DNA of 64,000 nucleotides, taken from positions 4,278,001-4,342,000 of the forward strand of contig NZ_CP109031.1 in NCBI RefSeq assembly GCF_036226925.1. Direction: 5' to 3'. Shown here one piece after another: positions 45,047 through 52,357 of the stretch. This stretch comes from Streptomyces sp. NBC_00659 (GTDB lineage Bacteria; Actinomycetota; Actinomycetes; Streptomycetales; Streptomycetaceae). Made by a program: the position numbers and the translations under genes. How positions within the stretch are numbered: the first letter of the stretch is position 1; every line of letters starts with the position of its first letter. Below the pieces are notes generated by a model. The model was given only the letters and a program-made list of their open reading frames with translations. It had not been told where the DNA came from and made no database searches.

Positions 45047-45277
45047 TCAGACCGCCTTTCCGGCGTTGGGGGCGAGGATCAGGTGGATGTCGGCGAGCTG
45101 GACGGTCGATCCCTGCGAGCGCAGCCACGCGGCGACTTCGCGGGTGACGCGGTCGGAGCAGTAAGCGATCGGGACCGTCACGGTTCCGTGGGCGAACGCG
45201 GGGCCTTGGCCGGGCATGCTCACGTGCGCGTGCCACGCGTATTCGATGCTGCCCGGGGCAGCGTTGGCGCTGGTCAC
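45047..45277 (-). CDS. Hypothetical AICE protein (76 aa)
   Basis: 76 residues from GTG 45277, with GGAG 9 nt upstream. IEYAWHAHVSMPGQGPAFAHGTV ... VTREVAAWLRSQGSTVQLADIHLILA: alternating strands and one helix. A longer frame exists but is out of keeping with the zinc-protein gene on the other frame. Function unknown. Confidence 0.65.
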   Translation of the reverse strand: MTSANAAPGSIEYAWHAHVSMPGQGPAFAHGTVTVPIAYCSDRVTREVAAWLRSQGSTVQLADIHLILAPNAGKAV

Positions 45278-45306
45278 AGCGGAACTCCAAGGTGTGGAGG
45301 GATGGT

Positions 45307-45645
45307 TCAGGCGGCGCGCTGGTCGTCGGGGTAGGCGCAGGGCACGCAGGCCCCGAGCGAGGGCGGGATGACGTATCCGGCATCGCGGCGGCACTGCGGG
45401 CAGATGCGGCGGGCGGTGTTGGCCTTGGCCAGCGCCGCCCGCTTCCCGGCCGTCATCGGTCGCACCGGCCGGGCGAGGTCGATCCGGTAGAGGTAGGCGA
45501 CCAGCGGCCCGCGGCGGCGGCGCGGCCGTTCGAGCTGAGCAGCCACGGCCTGGCCGCCGGGGCGCAGGCCGCGGGCCCTGAGTTGGCGGCGGGTGGCGTA
45601 GCCGTCCGGGGCGAGGCGCCACCGGAACACCGGCAGCGCACCCAT
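45307..45645 (-). CDS. RRQRL-motif zinc-binding protein
   Basis: 112 residues. RWRLAPDGYATRRQLRARGLRPGGQ is the RRQRL-type signature (here RRQL) known from AICE transfer operons; CPQC (about 86-89) and CVPC (about 104-107) form a zinc ribbon. TGATG at 45643-45647 couples it to the DUF2637 gene upstream. Role in transfer unknown. Confidence 0.8.
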   Translation of the reverse strand: MGALPVFRWRLAPDGYATRRQLRARGLRPGGQAVAAQLERPRRRRGPLVAYLYRIDLARPVRPMTAGKRAALAKANTARRICPQCRRDAGYVIPPSLGACVPCAYPDDQRAA

Positions 45646-46499
45646 CACGCCACGCGCTTCCACGCCGCGCGGAGGCGAACCTCGGAGGCGGAGTGACCGG
45701 CCGCCCGGAAGCGGGAGGACATCTCGCGGTAGGACAGGGCCGGCGTCTCGCTGTTGCGGATCTCATCGACCAGAGCGTCAAGCTCAGCGTCGGTGAGAGC
45801 GGGCGCCAGCGTGAAGACGGAGACGGGCTCCGTGGGTCCCCAGACGGGCAGTGCCCAGCGGGGTGCGACGTCCGGTGTGACGCGGTGCGTCACGCTGGTC
45901 AGCGCCCGTCCGGTGTCCTCGCCCTCCCGTGCCGTTTCCAGGGTCGACCAGGCCCGGGAGAGGATCTGTGCGGTCTTGGCCTGGACTCGGGCGACGCGGG
46001 CGCCAGCCTGCGTCACGGCCGTCAACCGGGTCTCCTCCGTGGTGGCTTCGGCCCGAAGTCGGGCGCGGGCCACGGCCGCCTCGTCGCGCGCTTCCTGCTG
46101 GATGCCCCTGATCGCTCCCAGCGCGTTCGGCGTGAGCGCCGTTCGCTCCCACAGCCCGTGCACCAGCCACAGAGCTTTGGCGGCGATCGGGAGCCAGGCC
46201 ACGGCAAGCCACGCGCCGGTGGACTCCTCGGCGGTGAGTGCGTGCGCTACGAGGACACCGGCCGCGATGAGTCCGAAGGTCCAACCGATCCCGGTGACAG
46301 CGCGGTTGTGGTCACCCTGAGCGGCGAGGCGGCGATCGTAGGCGAGGGTGGCGAGCCATCCCCCGTCGATGCCGAGACCTACGACCAGGGCGACCGGCCA
46401 CGGCATCGCCGATCCCAGCCACATCATGACTACGGCCAGAGTCAGCACCATGGACACGGCCGTCATCGCGACGGCGGGAAGAGCGGTCTTGGCCTTCAC
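45645..46499 (-). CDS. DUF2637 membrane protein
   Basis: 284 residues. Four membrane helices in the first 125 residues (VAMTAVSMVLTLAVVMMWL; ALVVGLGIDGGWLATLAY; IGWTFGLIAAGVLVAHAL; LAVAWLPIAAKALWLV), then a charged helical cytoplasmic part. The C-terminus (LSYREMSSRFRAAGHSASEVRLRAAW, about 256-281) is an HTH-like motif. Matches DUF2637 proteins of Streptomyces elements, presumed transfer accessory. GTG at 46499 overlaps the upstream stop (GTGA). Confidence 0.85.
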   Translation of the reverse strand: MKAKTALPAVAMTAVSMVLTLAVVMMWLGSAMPWPVALVVGLGIDGGWLATLAYDRRLAAQGDHNRAVTGIGWTFGLIAAGVLVAHALTAEESTGAWLAVAWLPIAAKALWLVHGLWERTALTPNALGAIRGIQQEARDEAAVARARLRAEATTEETRLTAVTQAGARVARVQAKTAQILSRAWSTLETAREGEDTGRALTSVTHRVTPDVAPRWALPVWGPTEPVSVFTLAPALTDAELDALVDEIRNSETPALSYREMSSRFRAAGHSASEVRLRAAWKRVA

Positions 46500-46765
46500 G
46501 CCGCACCACCCGCCGTGTCGGTGGCGGCGGCGCGGTTGGCCAGCTCACGGCGGGCGATCAGCACTCGTCCGAACGCGCGGCGGGTACGCCTGCTGTCCAG
46601 CTCGTTCGGCGTGTGGTTGAGAGCGATGATCTGCGCGTCGAGCAGGTCGACGTCCGCCAGGATCGCGGGCATCTCCAGGTCGATCGCGTCCAGCTCCGCG
46701 TCCGTCGGCTCCATGAAGTCGGCGAACGCGGTAACAGCTTCCTGAACAGTGACGATGGGACTCAT
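46496..46765 (-). CDS. DUF6284 family protein
   Basis: 89 residues: VTAFADFMEPTDAELDAIDLEMPAILADVDLLDAQI then RRTRRAFGRVLIARRELANR. I recognise this as the DUF6284 family, which sits at the head of AICE transfer operons. Acidic N-terminal helix and basic C-terminal helix. First gene after a long structured leader. Confidence 0.82.
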   Translation of the reverse strand: MSPIVTVQEAVTAFADFMEPTDAELDAIDLEMPAILADVDLLDAQIIALNHTPNELDSRRTRRAFGRVLIARRELANRAAATDTAGGAA

Positions 46766-47336
46766 TGGGTCGTGTTCCTCTCACAGGGTGAACGGCCCGA
46801 ACAGCGGCCCCGGTGTTACAGCACCGGGGCCGCGCGCCGTTGAAGTCGGGTTCCGGCTCCCCGCACTCCCGTCCGTACGACCAGCACGCGGAGCGTGGGC
46901 CGGACGGGCGGGAGAGGCAGCCAGCCGCAGCACAGGGCCGCGAGCCAGGAAAGTGGACCTGGGTGGTTCAGGCGCCGGCCGTGGGTCCGTCCGGCGGCGC
47001 CTGTCGATGTCGTCGACCCACGACCGACCTCCCGCAGTTCGCAGGGACACGGCTTCACCGGTCCGCCCTTGCGAGGCGGACCGGTCCCGAGCCGGGGAAT
47101 CGGGCGCGTCATCGTCACTGCTCTGACGCCAGCAGGGCAGCGCGTACCAGGTGGCACCCGAGCGGTTGACCTCCCGGAAGGGAAGGGATGACCCACACGG
47201 CTGTTCCTCCAGAGCTGACACGCAGGGGGCAAGACAGGTACGCCTGCCACAAAGGTGTTGCTGCCAGCGGCCATCACCCGGACCGCAGCGGGGACGGGTG
47301 AAACCCGTCAACTCGAATCACTGTTGAGTTCTCAAC
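46766..47336 (-). promoter_or_regulatory. Structured leader of the transfer operon
   Basis: About 570 bases upstream of the DUF6284 gene without a clear gene. Hairpins: CGGCCCCGGTG/CACCGGGGCCG (46805-46832, perfect) and ACCGGTCCGCC/GGCGGACCGGT (47057-47085, perfect). At the far end, GTTGAG-TT-CTCAAC (47323-47336), on the minus strand TTGAGAACTCAACAG, resembles rRNA-leader sequence as I recall it. A 98-codon frame (47109-46816) is possible but weak. Suggests attenuation/antitermination. Confidence 0.5.
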
Positions 47337-47545
47337 CAACGGACGCTCTCTTCGTACTCCCCCTCGCGGGCTTTCCTCCGGGCGCCATAAGTGCAGGTCA
47401 AACGAGGCGTGACGGTCACTCCCCCCATCTTGCTTAGGGGGGGTTGCCGAGTTGCTTGTTAGGTACCGTAGGCAAAGTCGAGGCTGCGCGCAACCCCCTC
47501 TTGCGGTACGGTTCGTTAGCCCCCCTAGGCGAGCATTGGAGTGCC

Positions 47546-48391
47546 GTGCACGACGACATGAAGCGAGTCACGGAAATCGCGGAACCGGTCGACAGGGCCA
47601 AAGCTGCAATCGACCTGATGGCGACGTATCAGGGTTGGGTTTTGGAGCTGTCCCGGGTTCGGCGTGAAGCCATCGAGGAAGCCCAGGCTTCGGGCATGAC
47701 TCAGGCTGAGATCGCCACGAAACTCGGGGTCAGTCGCGGGCGTGTTGGTCAGCTAGCCTCTGCCGGCCCGCCCCCCGAGCGTGCGTTCTTCGGCACGGGG
47801 CGGGTGACGGTCTCGCTTGGTGGCAAATACGAAGCCGGCAAAGGACCCGACCAGAACCCCAGCGAGGTTGTGACCAGGGAAGACCTCGACAACTTCGAGC
47901 ACCTGCGCAAGCTGCTGGGTGGCATGAAGCTGGAAGCCGAGTACGAGGTGATCCCGACGACGGGAATCGTCAATCTCAACAGGGACAACCACGTCGTGGT
48001 CTGCGGCCCGCGACTGTCGCCCATCGTGGCCCAGGTGCTTGAGGGCGACGACAACCTGCGGTTTGAGAAGGATCGCGCGTGGCACCTGCTCGACCGGAAG
48101 GCAGGAAAGGAGTACCGCTCGCCCCTGGACGAGGACGGCTCGCCGGGCGACTTCGGCTATCTGGGGCGACTCCCCCGACTGGACGGGCGGGGCACGTTCC
48201 TCTACATCGCAGGCGTCCACGCCATCGGCGCGAACGGTGTCGTGCACTACCTGGAAAACAACCTCGCTGAGCTGTATAGGGAGGTTCGGACCAAGCGGTT
48301 CTCGACGCTCATCTCCTGCCGTTACGACCCTGACACGCTCACCGTGCTGGAGAGCCGCCGCGTCACGCCGTTGTACCGACATGAGGGATGA
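47546..48391 (+). CDS. HTH protein with unknown C-terminal domain
   Basis: 281 residues. N-terminal helices, then a sigma-region-4-like HTH (EAQASGMTQAEIATKLGVSRGRVGQL, about residues 50-75). The C-terminal domain (about 145-281) is alpha/beta: GIVNLNRDNHVVVCGPRLSP and TFLYIAGVHAIGANGVVHYL look like Rossmann-type strand-loop units. GTG 47546 with GGAG 4 nt upstream; ATG 47558 is an alternative. Overlaps the PP2C gene by ATGA. Likely a regulator whose C-terminal domain senses a ligand or a partner; function not known to me. Confidence 0.75.
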   Translation: MHDDMKRVTEIAEPVDRAKAAIDLMATYQGWVLELSRVRREAIEEAQASGMTQAEIATKLGVSRGRVGQLASAGPPPERAFFGTGRVTVSLGGKYEAGKGPDQNPSEVVTREDLDNFEHLRKLLGGMKLEAEYEVIPTTGIVNLNRDNHVVVCGPRLSPIVAQVLEGDDNLRFEKDRAWHLLDRKAGKEYRSPLDEDGSPGDFGYLGRLPRLDGRGTFLYIAGVHAIGANGVVHYLENNLAELYREVRTKRFSTLISCRYDPDTLTVLESRRVTPLYRHEG

Positions 48392-49200
48392 GCATGCGCG
48401 TCTGTCTGGACACTCGCCCCGGCGGAGCTAACCCGAACGAGGATTGGGTAGCTGGATCGCCAACGCTCGCTATCGTGCTGGACGGACTCAGCACGGCAGG
48501 GCTGTCCACAGGATGCCAACACGGCGTTCCCTGGTACGTGGCCCAGCTCGGGGGACACCTGCTCGCGAGTCTTGCGGACTCGCAACGTTCGCTCTCTGAC
48601 GGTTTGGCCGACGCTCTTGAACGAGTGGCAGGGATGCACCCTCAATGCGACCTCAAGAATCCGGGTACGCCCTCCGCCACGGTCGCGATTCTGCGGCAGC
48701 GATCGGACGCCTTTGACCATCTGGTTCTCGCCGACTCGCCCATCGTCTTCGAAGATGCCACGGGGTACTCAATGATCACCGATCTTCGGGTGGACGAGAT
48801 CTTGCCGGAGTTGAAGACCGAGACTGAGCGCCACGAGACACACACACCCGAGCACAGACAGGCGCTGCAAGCACTCGTGACAGCCCAGCGTCAGGTGCGC
48901 AACACGCCGGAGGGCTACTGGGTTGCGGCGGCTGGACAGGATGCGGCGGAACACGCTTTGACGGGTACGACGGCACTAGAGGGCCTGCGCGCGGCCGCAG
49001 TGATGTCCGACGGGGTATCGAGGCTTGTCACCGAGTACGAGATGGCGACTTGGGCCGATGCCTTTGCATCGCTGCGGCGCGGAGGACCCCGGGAGCTGAT
49101 CGAGCGGGTGCGTGAAGTTGAAGCGACGGACCCGACAGGGCGCCGATGGCCTCGCTACAAGGCCGGCGATGACGCATCTGTTGCGTTCTGCCAGTGGTGA
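48388..49200 (+). CDS. PP2C-type protein phosphatase
   Basis: 270 residues. PP2C motifs: NEDW (Asp, metal), LDGLST (DG), PSATVAILR, SDGVSRLV (DG) and GDDASVAF (metal Asp). So all main metal-binding positions are in place. A helical insert (LKTETERHETHTPEHRQAL) lies near residue 145. Coupled to the HTH gene; the pair probably works together, e.g. phosphatase controlling the HTH protein or its kinase. No kinase gene is in the element. Confidence 0.82.
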   Translation: MSMRVCLDTRPGGANPNEDWVAGSPTLAIVLDGLSTAGLSTGCQHGVPWYVAQLGGHLLASLADSQRSLSDGLADALERVAGMHPQCDLKNPGTPSATVAILRQRSDAFDHLVLADSPIVFEDATGYSMITDLRVDEILPELKTETERHETHTPEHRQALQALVTAQRQVRNTPEGYWVAAAGQDAAEHALTGTTALEGLRAAAVMSDGVSRLVTEYEMATWADAFASLRRGGPRELIERVREVEATDPTGRRWPRYKAGDDASVAFCQW

Positions 49201-49515
49201 CCTGACCAGGGGAAAGAGCCGCGTGCGCTGACATCAACAGCCACGTACAACGGCGGACAGTCGCGCACTCGGGTGTCGATGCAACAGCCCATCGGCGCTG
49301 CGGAATTGCTGATCCGCAGGGCGTGCCGCGAGAGGGAACGCGTCTTAGTGACTGTCCTCATCTTGCGCGGTGACTGTACGGAGCGGAGATGACGGTGCGC
49401 CTTGCGTGAGCGGTAGGTGTCCTTTGGCCCGTTGGTCTTCCCTGTTTCCCGGAGCGGGAACCTCTGTCATAATCCCCCCGTTCCTGTGAGGGCTTAGGGG
49501 TGGAGTGATGTATAG
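49201..49515. other. Cargo gap with promoter-like sequence
   Basis: 315 bases, no gene seen. Contains TGACATCAAC (49229) and, at its right end, a palindrome and CATAAT box listed next. Confidence 0.6.
49446..49473 (+). promoter_or_regulatory. Palindrome and -10 box upstream of 49516 gene
   Basis: TTCCCG-GAG-CGGGAA (49446-49460), then CATAAT (49468-49473), 43 nt before the start. Looks like an operator overlapping a promoter. Confidence 0.5.
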
Positions 49516-50211
49516 GTGTGGCTAATCTTTCTCTGGGGAGCTGCCGTTCCGTTCGGCATGGCGGTGGACGGCGAGGTAAGACCAGTTTCCTGGACAGATG
49601 GACTTGCCATGGCGTTCGGCCTTTTGGTCGTGCTGTTGGTCCTCATGTTCTTCGCTCCACGGTTCACCGGTATGTGGGCTATGGGATTCGCGGCGGGGTC
49701 GCTGGTCGCTTTGGTGATTTCCCCTATTAAGGGATACCCGATGCTGGACATCGGATTTGCGGTCCAAGCCGCTGGTGGATGGGGGCTTATGGGGCTGGCT
49801 ACAGTCGTTCATGAGCGCAAGCAAGAGCATGCGCTAAGAAGTGATCCCGTAGCCATGACGCAAAGGCGGGCCATGGACGACGCCGTTGCCTCAGTCCTTG
49901 GGGGGATGCTCGTTGCCCGTGGGGAGGCTCATGCCTTGCTGTCGACTACACCGGAAATGGTGGGGGCAGGCCGGGCATTGTTTTCCAGTGATGGGGTGCT
50001 CATCTTCGAACGAGATTCGGGGAATTCCCACAAGATTGAGGGACGATTCATCAAGAGTGTGGAACCGGTGGACCATGAGGATGCTCCTCCAGGGACACTG
50101 ATGATCCAGTTCAAGCCTCCAATTCTCCTCTTCGGTATCTCCATAACGCCGGCCGAGGGCGACCGTGAGAAGTGGCTAGAGATTGTACCGAAGGAGAGTT
50201 CGGCACCGTGA
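49516..50211 (+). CDS. Membrane protein with cytosolic PH-like domain
   Basis: 231 residues, GC visibly low. Four hydrophobic stretches in residues 1-96 (WLIFLWGAAVPFGMAV; LAMAFGLLVVLLVLMFFA; MWAMGFAAGSLVALVIS; GGWGLMGLATVV). C-terminal part (about 135-231) is beta-rich (MLVARGEAHALLSTTPEM, VLIFERDSGNSHKIEG, TLMIQFKPPILLFGISI), reminiscent of PH-like/GRAM folds. GTG at 49516. Not recognised; may be a membrane sensor or effector of the cargo. Confidence 0.7.
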   Translation: MWLIFLWGAAVPFGMAVDGEVRPVSWTDGLAMAFGLLVVLLVLMFFAPRFTGMWAMGFAAGSLVALVISPIKGYPMLDIGFAVQAAGGWGLMGLATVVHERKQEHALRSDPVAMTQRRAMDDAVASVLGGMLVARGEAHALLSTTPEMVGAGRALFSSDGVLIFERDSGNSHKIEGRFIKSVEPVDHEDAPPGTLMIQFKPPILLFGISITPAEGDREKWLEIVPKESSAP

Positions 50212-50449
50212 GTGGGCGGCGTGTCTGACATCAGCCCCTGACATCAACGGCAGAGCACATCAGCGCACGGGTGTGTACGTGCGGTCATGCGGAACGCCGC
50301 TCACGGCCACAGATTGCTTGGCCACTCCCGTCTTCCTTCTGGGCTGCATACGCCGGTGCGACCATGGCCGTTCCTTGTCGCGCATTCGTGCAGTTAGCTG
50401 CGCCGAAGAAACGTAAATCGCGGAAGGATATTCCCTTTGTTTATATTCA

Positions 50450-51577
50450 CTAGAATAGGGGGTGATTGTCGCGAACGTCGAGGATCATCTTGGAAAAATT
50501 CTCATGCCGAGAAGTGCTGAAGTGTGCAATGTAGTCATCATGCTTTTCGTGCGGGATGCCTAGGGCGAGGTCGCGAAGCACCTCGTCCGGAGCGCCTGAG
50601 TTTTCTAGTTCCTCGATAGTCCTTTCGATTCGCCATGTGTTGGTGTCGCCGATGCTTTGTAGCAGTTTCTTTGCGGCAAGTATTTTACCTGCGCCACGTA
50701 GGACTTGGAGAACCTGAGGGATTCGCTGTACTGGTCTATGCTTTCCGATTGAATGGAAAAGTTGCATGCTGTCTTTGGTTAGAATAGCTGAAATCAAGTG
50801 CTCTGATATCGATAGGATATTTTCAGGATGGAAGTATGTGCCTGTCAGTTCTAGATATCTTTCTACGTGATGGGTAAGCCCTGACCTGCGCAATCCGACG
50901 ATAACAGCCGGGGATGCTGCTAGCCCGTGACGCTCTACGGTGAACTGCAGCAAGGAGTCGACTGTTTTCAGGTTGTCCGGATTCCTGTCGTCCCCGCCCC
51001 ATGGGTTGTCTGTGGCTGCCAGATAAGGAAATTCGTCTTCTAGCTCTTTGAGAGTTTGGATGACGCCAGGAATGGAGTCTTCGGCGGCCTGCTTTAGGAA
51101 GTGGTCGATCTCCATCCCGGCTTCCATTACTTCTTGCAGTAGGCGCGGGAGCCATGTGCTGACTGGCCTCCGCTGTGCTCCTCTGATTAGGTTGACGAGA
51201 TCGGCCATCTCTGCTTGCTCTAGCGGTTTGGTATCCCAATCAATTCCACTAAAATTCCCACTTTCTTTCTCTGGACTCCTTGTTGAGGCTTCGCTTTCGG
51301 TCTTGAAGGACGCGGATACCCTATCTCGCCAGACGTCGCGACTGATCTCTTGACTGGGCAGGGGCATATCGTTATCCATCGCGTGTTCTGCAAGTGCTTC
51401 AACTAGCGACAAGACTTGAGAAAGAGTGAGCGTGCTATTTCCAGAGAGCTTCTCCTGAATTGTCGAGCGCGCCATTTTTTGTTTTCTGCCTTGGCGGGAG
51501 ATTAGGCGCTCAAGCACTCGATATGAAGGGCTGCCAGCCCGCACACGCAACTCTCGGAGCTGACTCGCTAGATCCAC
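50450..51577 (-). CDS. HTH protein with helical-repeat body
   Basis: 375 residues, the lowest GC in the window. N-terminal XRE-like domain (LASQLRELRVRAGSPSYRVLERLISRQ ... ARSTIQEKLSGNSTLTLSQVLSLVEAL, about residues 3-68). The rest is all helical, with repeated 35-40-residue units (LQFTVERHGLAASPAVIVGL; PQVLQVLRGAGKILAAKKLL), TPR/PPR-like. GTG at 51577 with GGGGAG 6 nt upstream. Such proteins often regulate neighbouring effectors. Foreign base composition. Confidence 0.75.
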   Translation of the reverse strand: MDLASQLRELRVRAGSPSYRVLERLISRQGRKQKMARSTIQEKLSGNSTLTLSQVLSLVEALAEHAMDNDMPLPSQEISRDVWRDRVSASFKTESEASTRSPEKESGNFSGIDWDTKPLEQAEMADLVNLIRGAQRRPVSTWLPRLLQEVMEAGMEIDHFLKQAAEDSIPGVIQTLKELEDEFPYLAATDNPWGGDDRNPDNLKTVDSLLQFTVERHGLAASPAVIVGLRRSGLTHHVERYLELTGTYFHPENILSISEHLISAILTKDSMQLFHSIGKHRPVQRIPQVLQVLRGAGKILAAKKLLQSIGDTNTWRIERTIEELENSGAPDEVLRDLALGIPHEKHDDYIAHFSTSRHENFSKMILDVRDNHPLF

Positions 51578-51852
51578 TAGGACTCCCCGTTGCCTCGCTG
51601 CCCGGCAGCGTCCGTAGCTGTCCGGCAACGTCCGCTGTCATCCGCTGTTGGCCATCAGAGCCTAGGTCAACTGGCCTTTCGCTGTCCGGGTGTTACCGGA
51701 TCAGGCCGCATGGTCGTACATGTACGAGCGGACACGCTTCAATTTCGGTGTGAGAAAGCCCCGCACTGTCGGTGCAGACAGCGCGGGGCTCGTCCGAACG
51801 AGCCGCTTGGTGGCCTACCTCGGCGGCTCGTACAGATTGGAGAACCGGCAAG
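51578..51852. promoter_or_regulatory. Region between divergent cargo genes
   Basis: 275 bases. Two 20-bp imperfect direct repeats beginning GGCAGCGTCCG and GGCAACGTCCG (51602-51641) suit an operator for the HTH protein. A terminator-like hairpin follows at 51757. Confidence 0.4.
51757..51790. terminator. Hairpin in the cargo
   Basis: 14-bp stem with one mismatch: AGCCCCGCACTGTC (51757-51770) with GACAGCGCGGGGCT (51777-51790), loop GGTGCA. Confidence 0.55.
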
Positions 51853-51990
51853 ATGGAATCTCAAGGCCCTCGCGCTCGCGAGCTTAACGGCGACAGCCCT
51901 GACAACGTCAATGGCTGGCTGGCAGTGGTGACACCCGTTGCGGGACTGATCGCAGCGATTGCCGCCCTGATCACGGCGGTTCGCGGCTAG
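51853..51990 (+). CDS. 45-residue single-span membrane peptide
   Basis: ATG at 51853, GGAG 10 nt upstream. A polar N-terminal half (MESQGPRARELNGDSPDNVN) is followed by one membrane helix, GWLAVVTPVAGLIAAIAALI, and TAVRG. Size and layout are those of small membrane toxins or transporters' accessory peptides. Lies 276 nt from the divergent HTH gene. Expression is not shown. Confidence 0.55.
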   Translation: MESQGPRARELNGDSPDNVNGWLAVVTPVAGLIAAIAALITAVRG

Positions 51991-52086
51991 CGGCGTGTGT
52001 GCTGATATCAACGTCAGCGCACCCAGACACACAACACAGGCGTTGAACAAGAGCGGTCACCCAGTTCTTTCCGCCTGTAGGGCCGG

Positions 52087-52139
52087 GTGCACTCGCCTAC
52101 GGATCAGAAGGTTGCAGGTCCGAATCCTGCCGAGTGCAC
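52087..52139 (+). pseudogene. Deleted tRNA-like sequence (att scar)
   Basis: GTGCACTCG ... CGAGTGCAC pair as an acceptor, CTACGGATCAG is an anticodon 3' half (ACG, Arg type) and GCAGG-TCCGAAT-CCTGC is a T arm. The D arm and half of the anticodon stem are missing. Likely an attachment scar of an older element. Confidence 0.6.
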
Positions 52140-52149
52140 ACAGATCAGA

Positions 52150-52174
52150 GGCCCCCAGGATCATCCCGGGGGCC
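52150..52174. terminator. Hairpin after the tRNA-like scar
   Basis: GGCCCCC and GGGGGCC around AGGATCATCCC, then TTTG. Resembles the hairpin found after attL and attR. Confidence 0.6.
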
Positions 52175-52357
52175 TTTGACATCGACGTCGTCGGGCGTCG
52201 CAGCGTCCTCAGAAGCCGGAGCAGGAAGCAACGGCTGACGGCCCTGCGGGCGAGCCGGAGAGCTGCGGGCCGCGAGCGGGCTACGCCTCGGCCAGGGCCC
52301 GCGACGTCTTTCCCTAAGTCGCTGTCCCGGACGACAGCTGGGCTCCATCATCCTGAC

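Larger units (their letters stand above)
51991..52357. other. Gap with tRNA-like scar
   Basis: 367 bases. TGATATCAACG at 52003, a deleted tRNA-like sequence at 52087-52139 and a hairpin at 52150-52174. The frame of the next gene is open through here, but the codons are those of the scar. No gene seen. Confidence 0.65.

Noticed and set aside
46816..47112. 98-codon gene in the leader (minus strand)
   Set aside because: No ribosome site, ends inside the hairpin and has shadow-like composition; mentioned under the leader only.
52087..52139. A functional tRNA-Arg(ACG)
   Set aside because: No D arm and only half an anticodon stem; 53 nt is too short.
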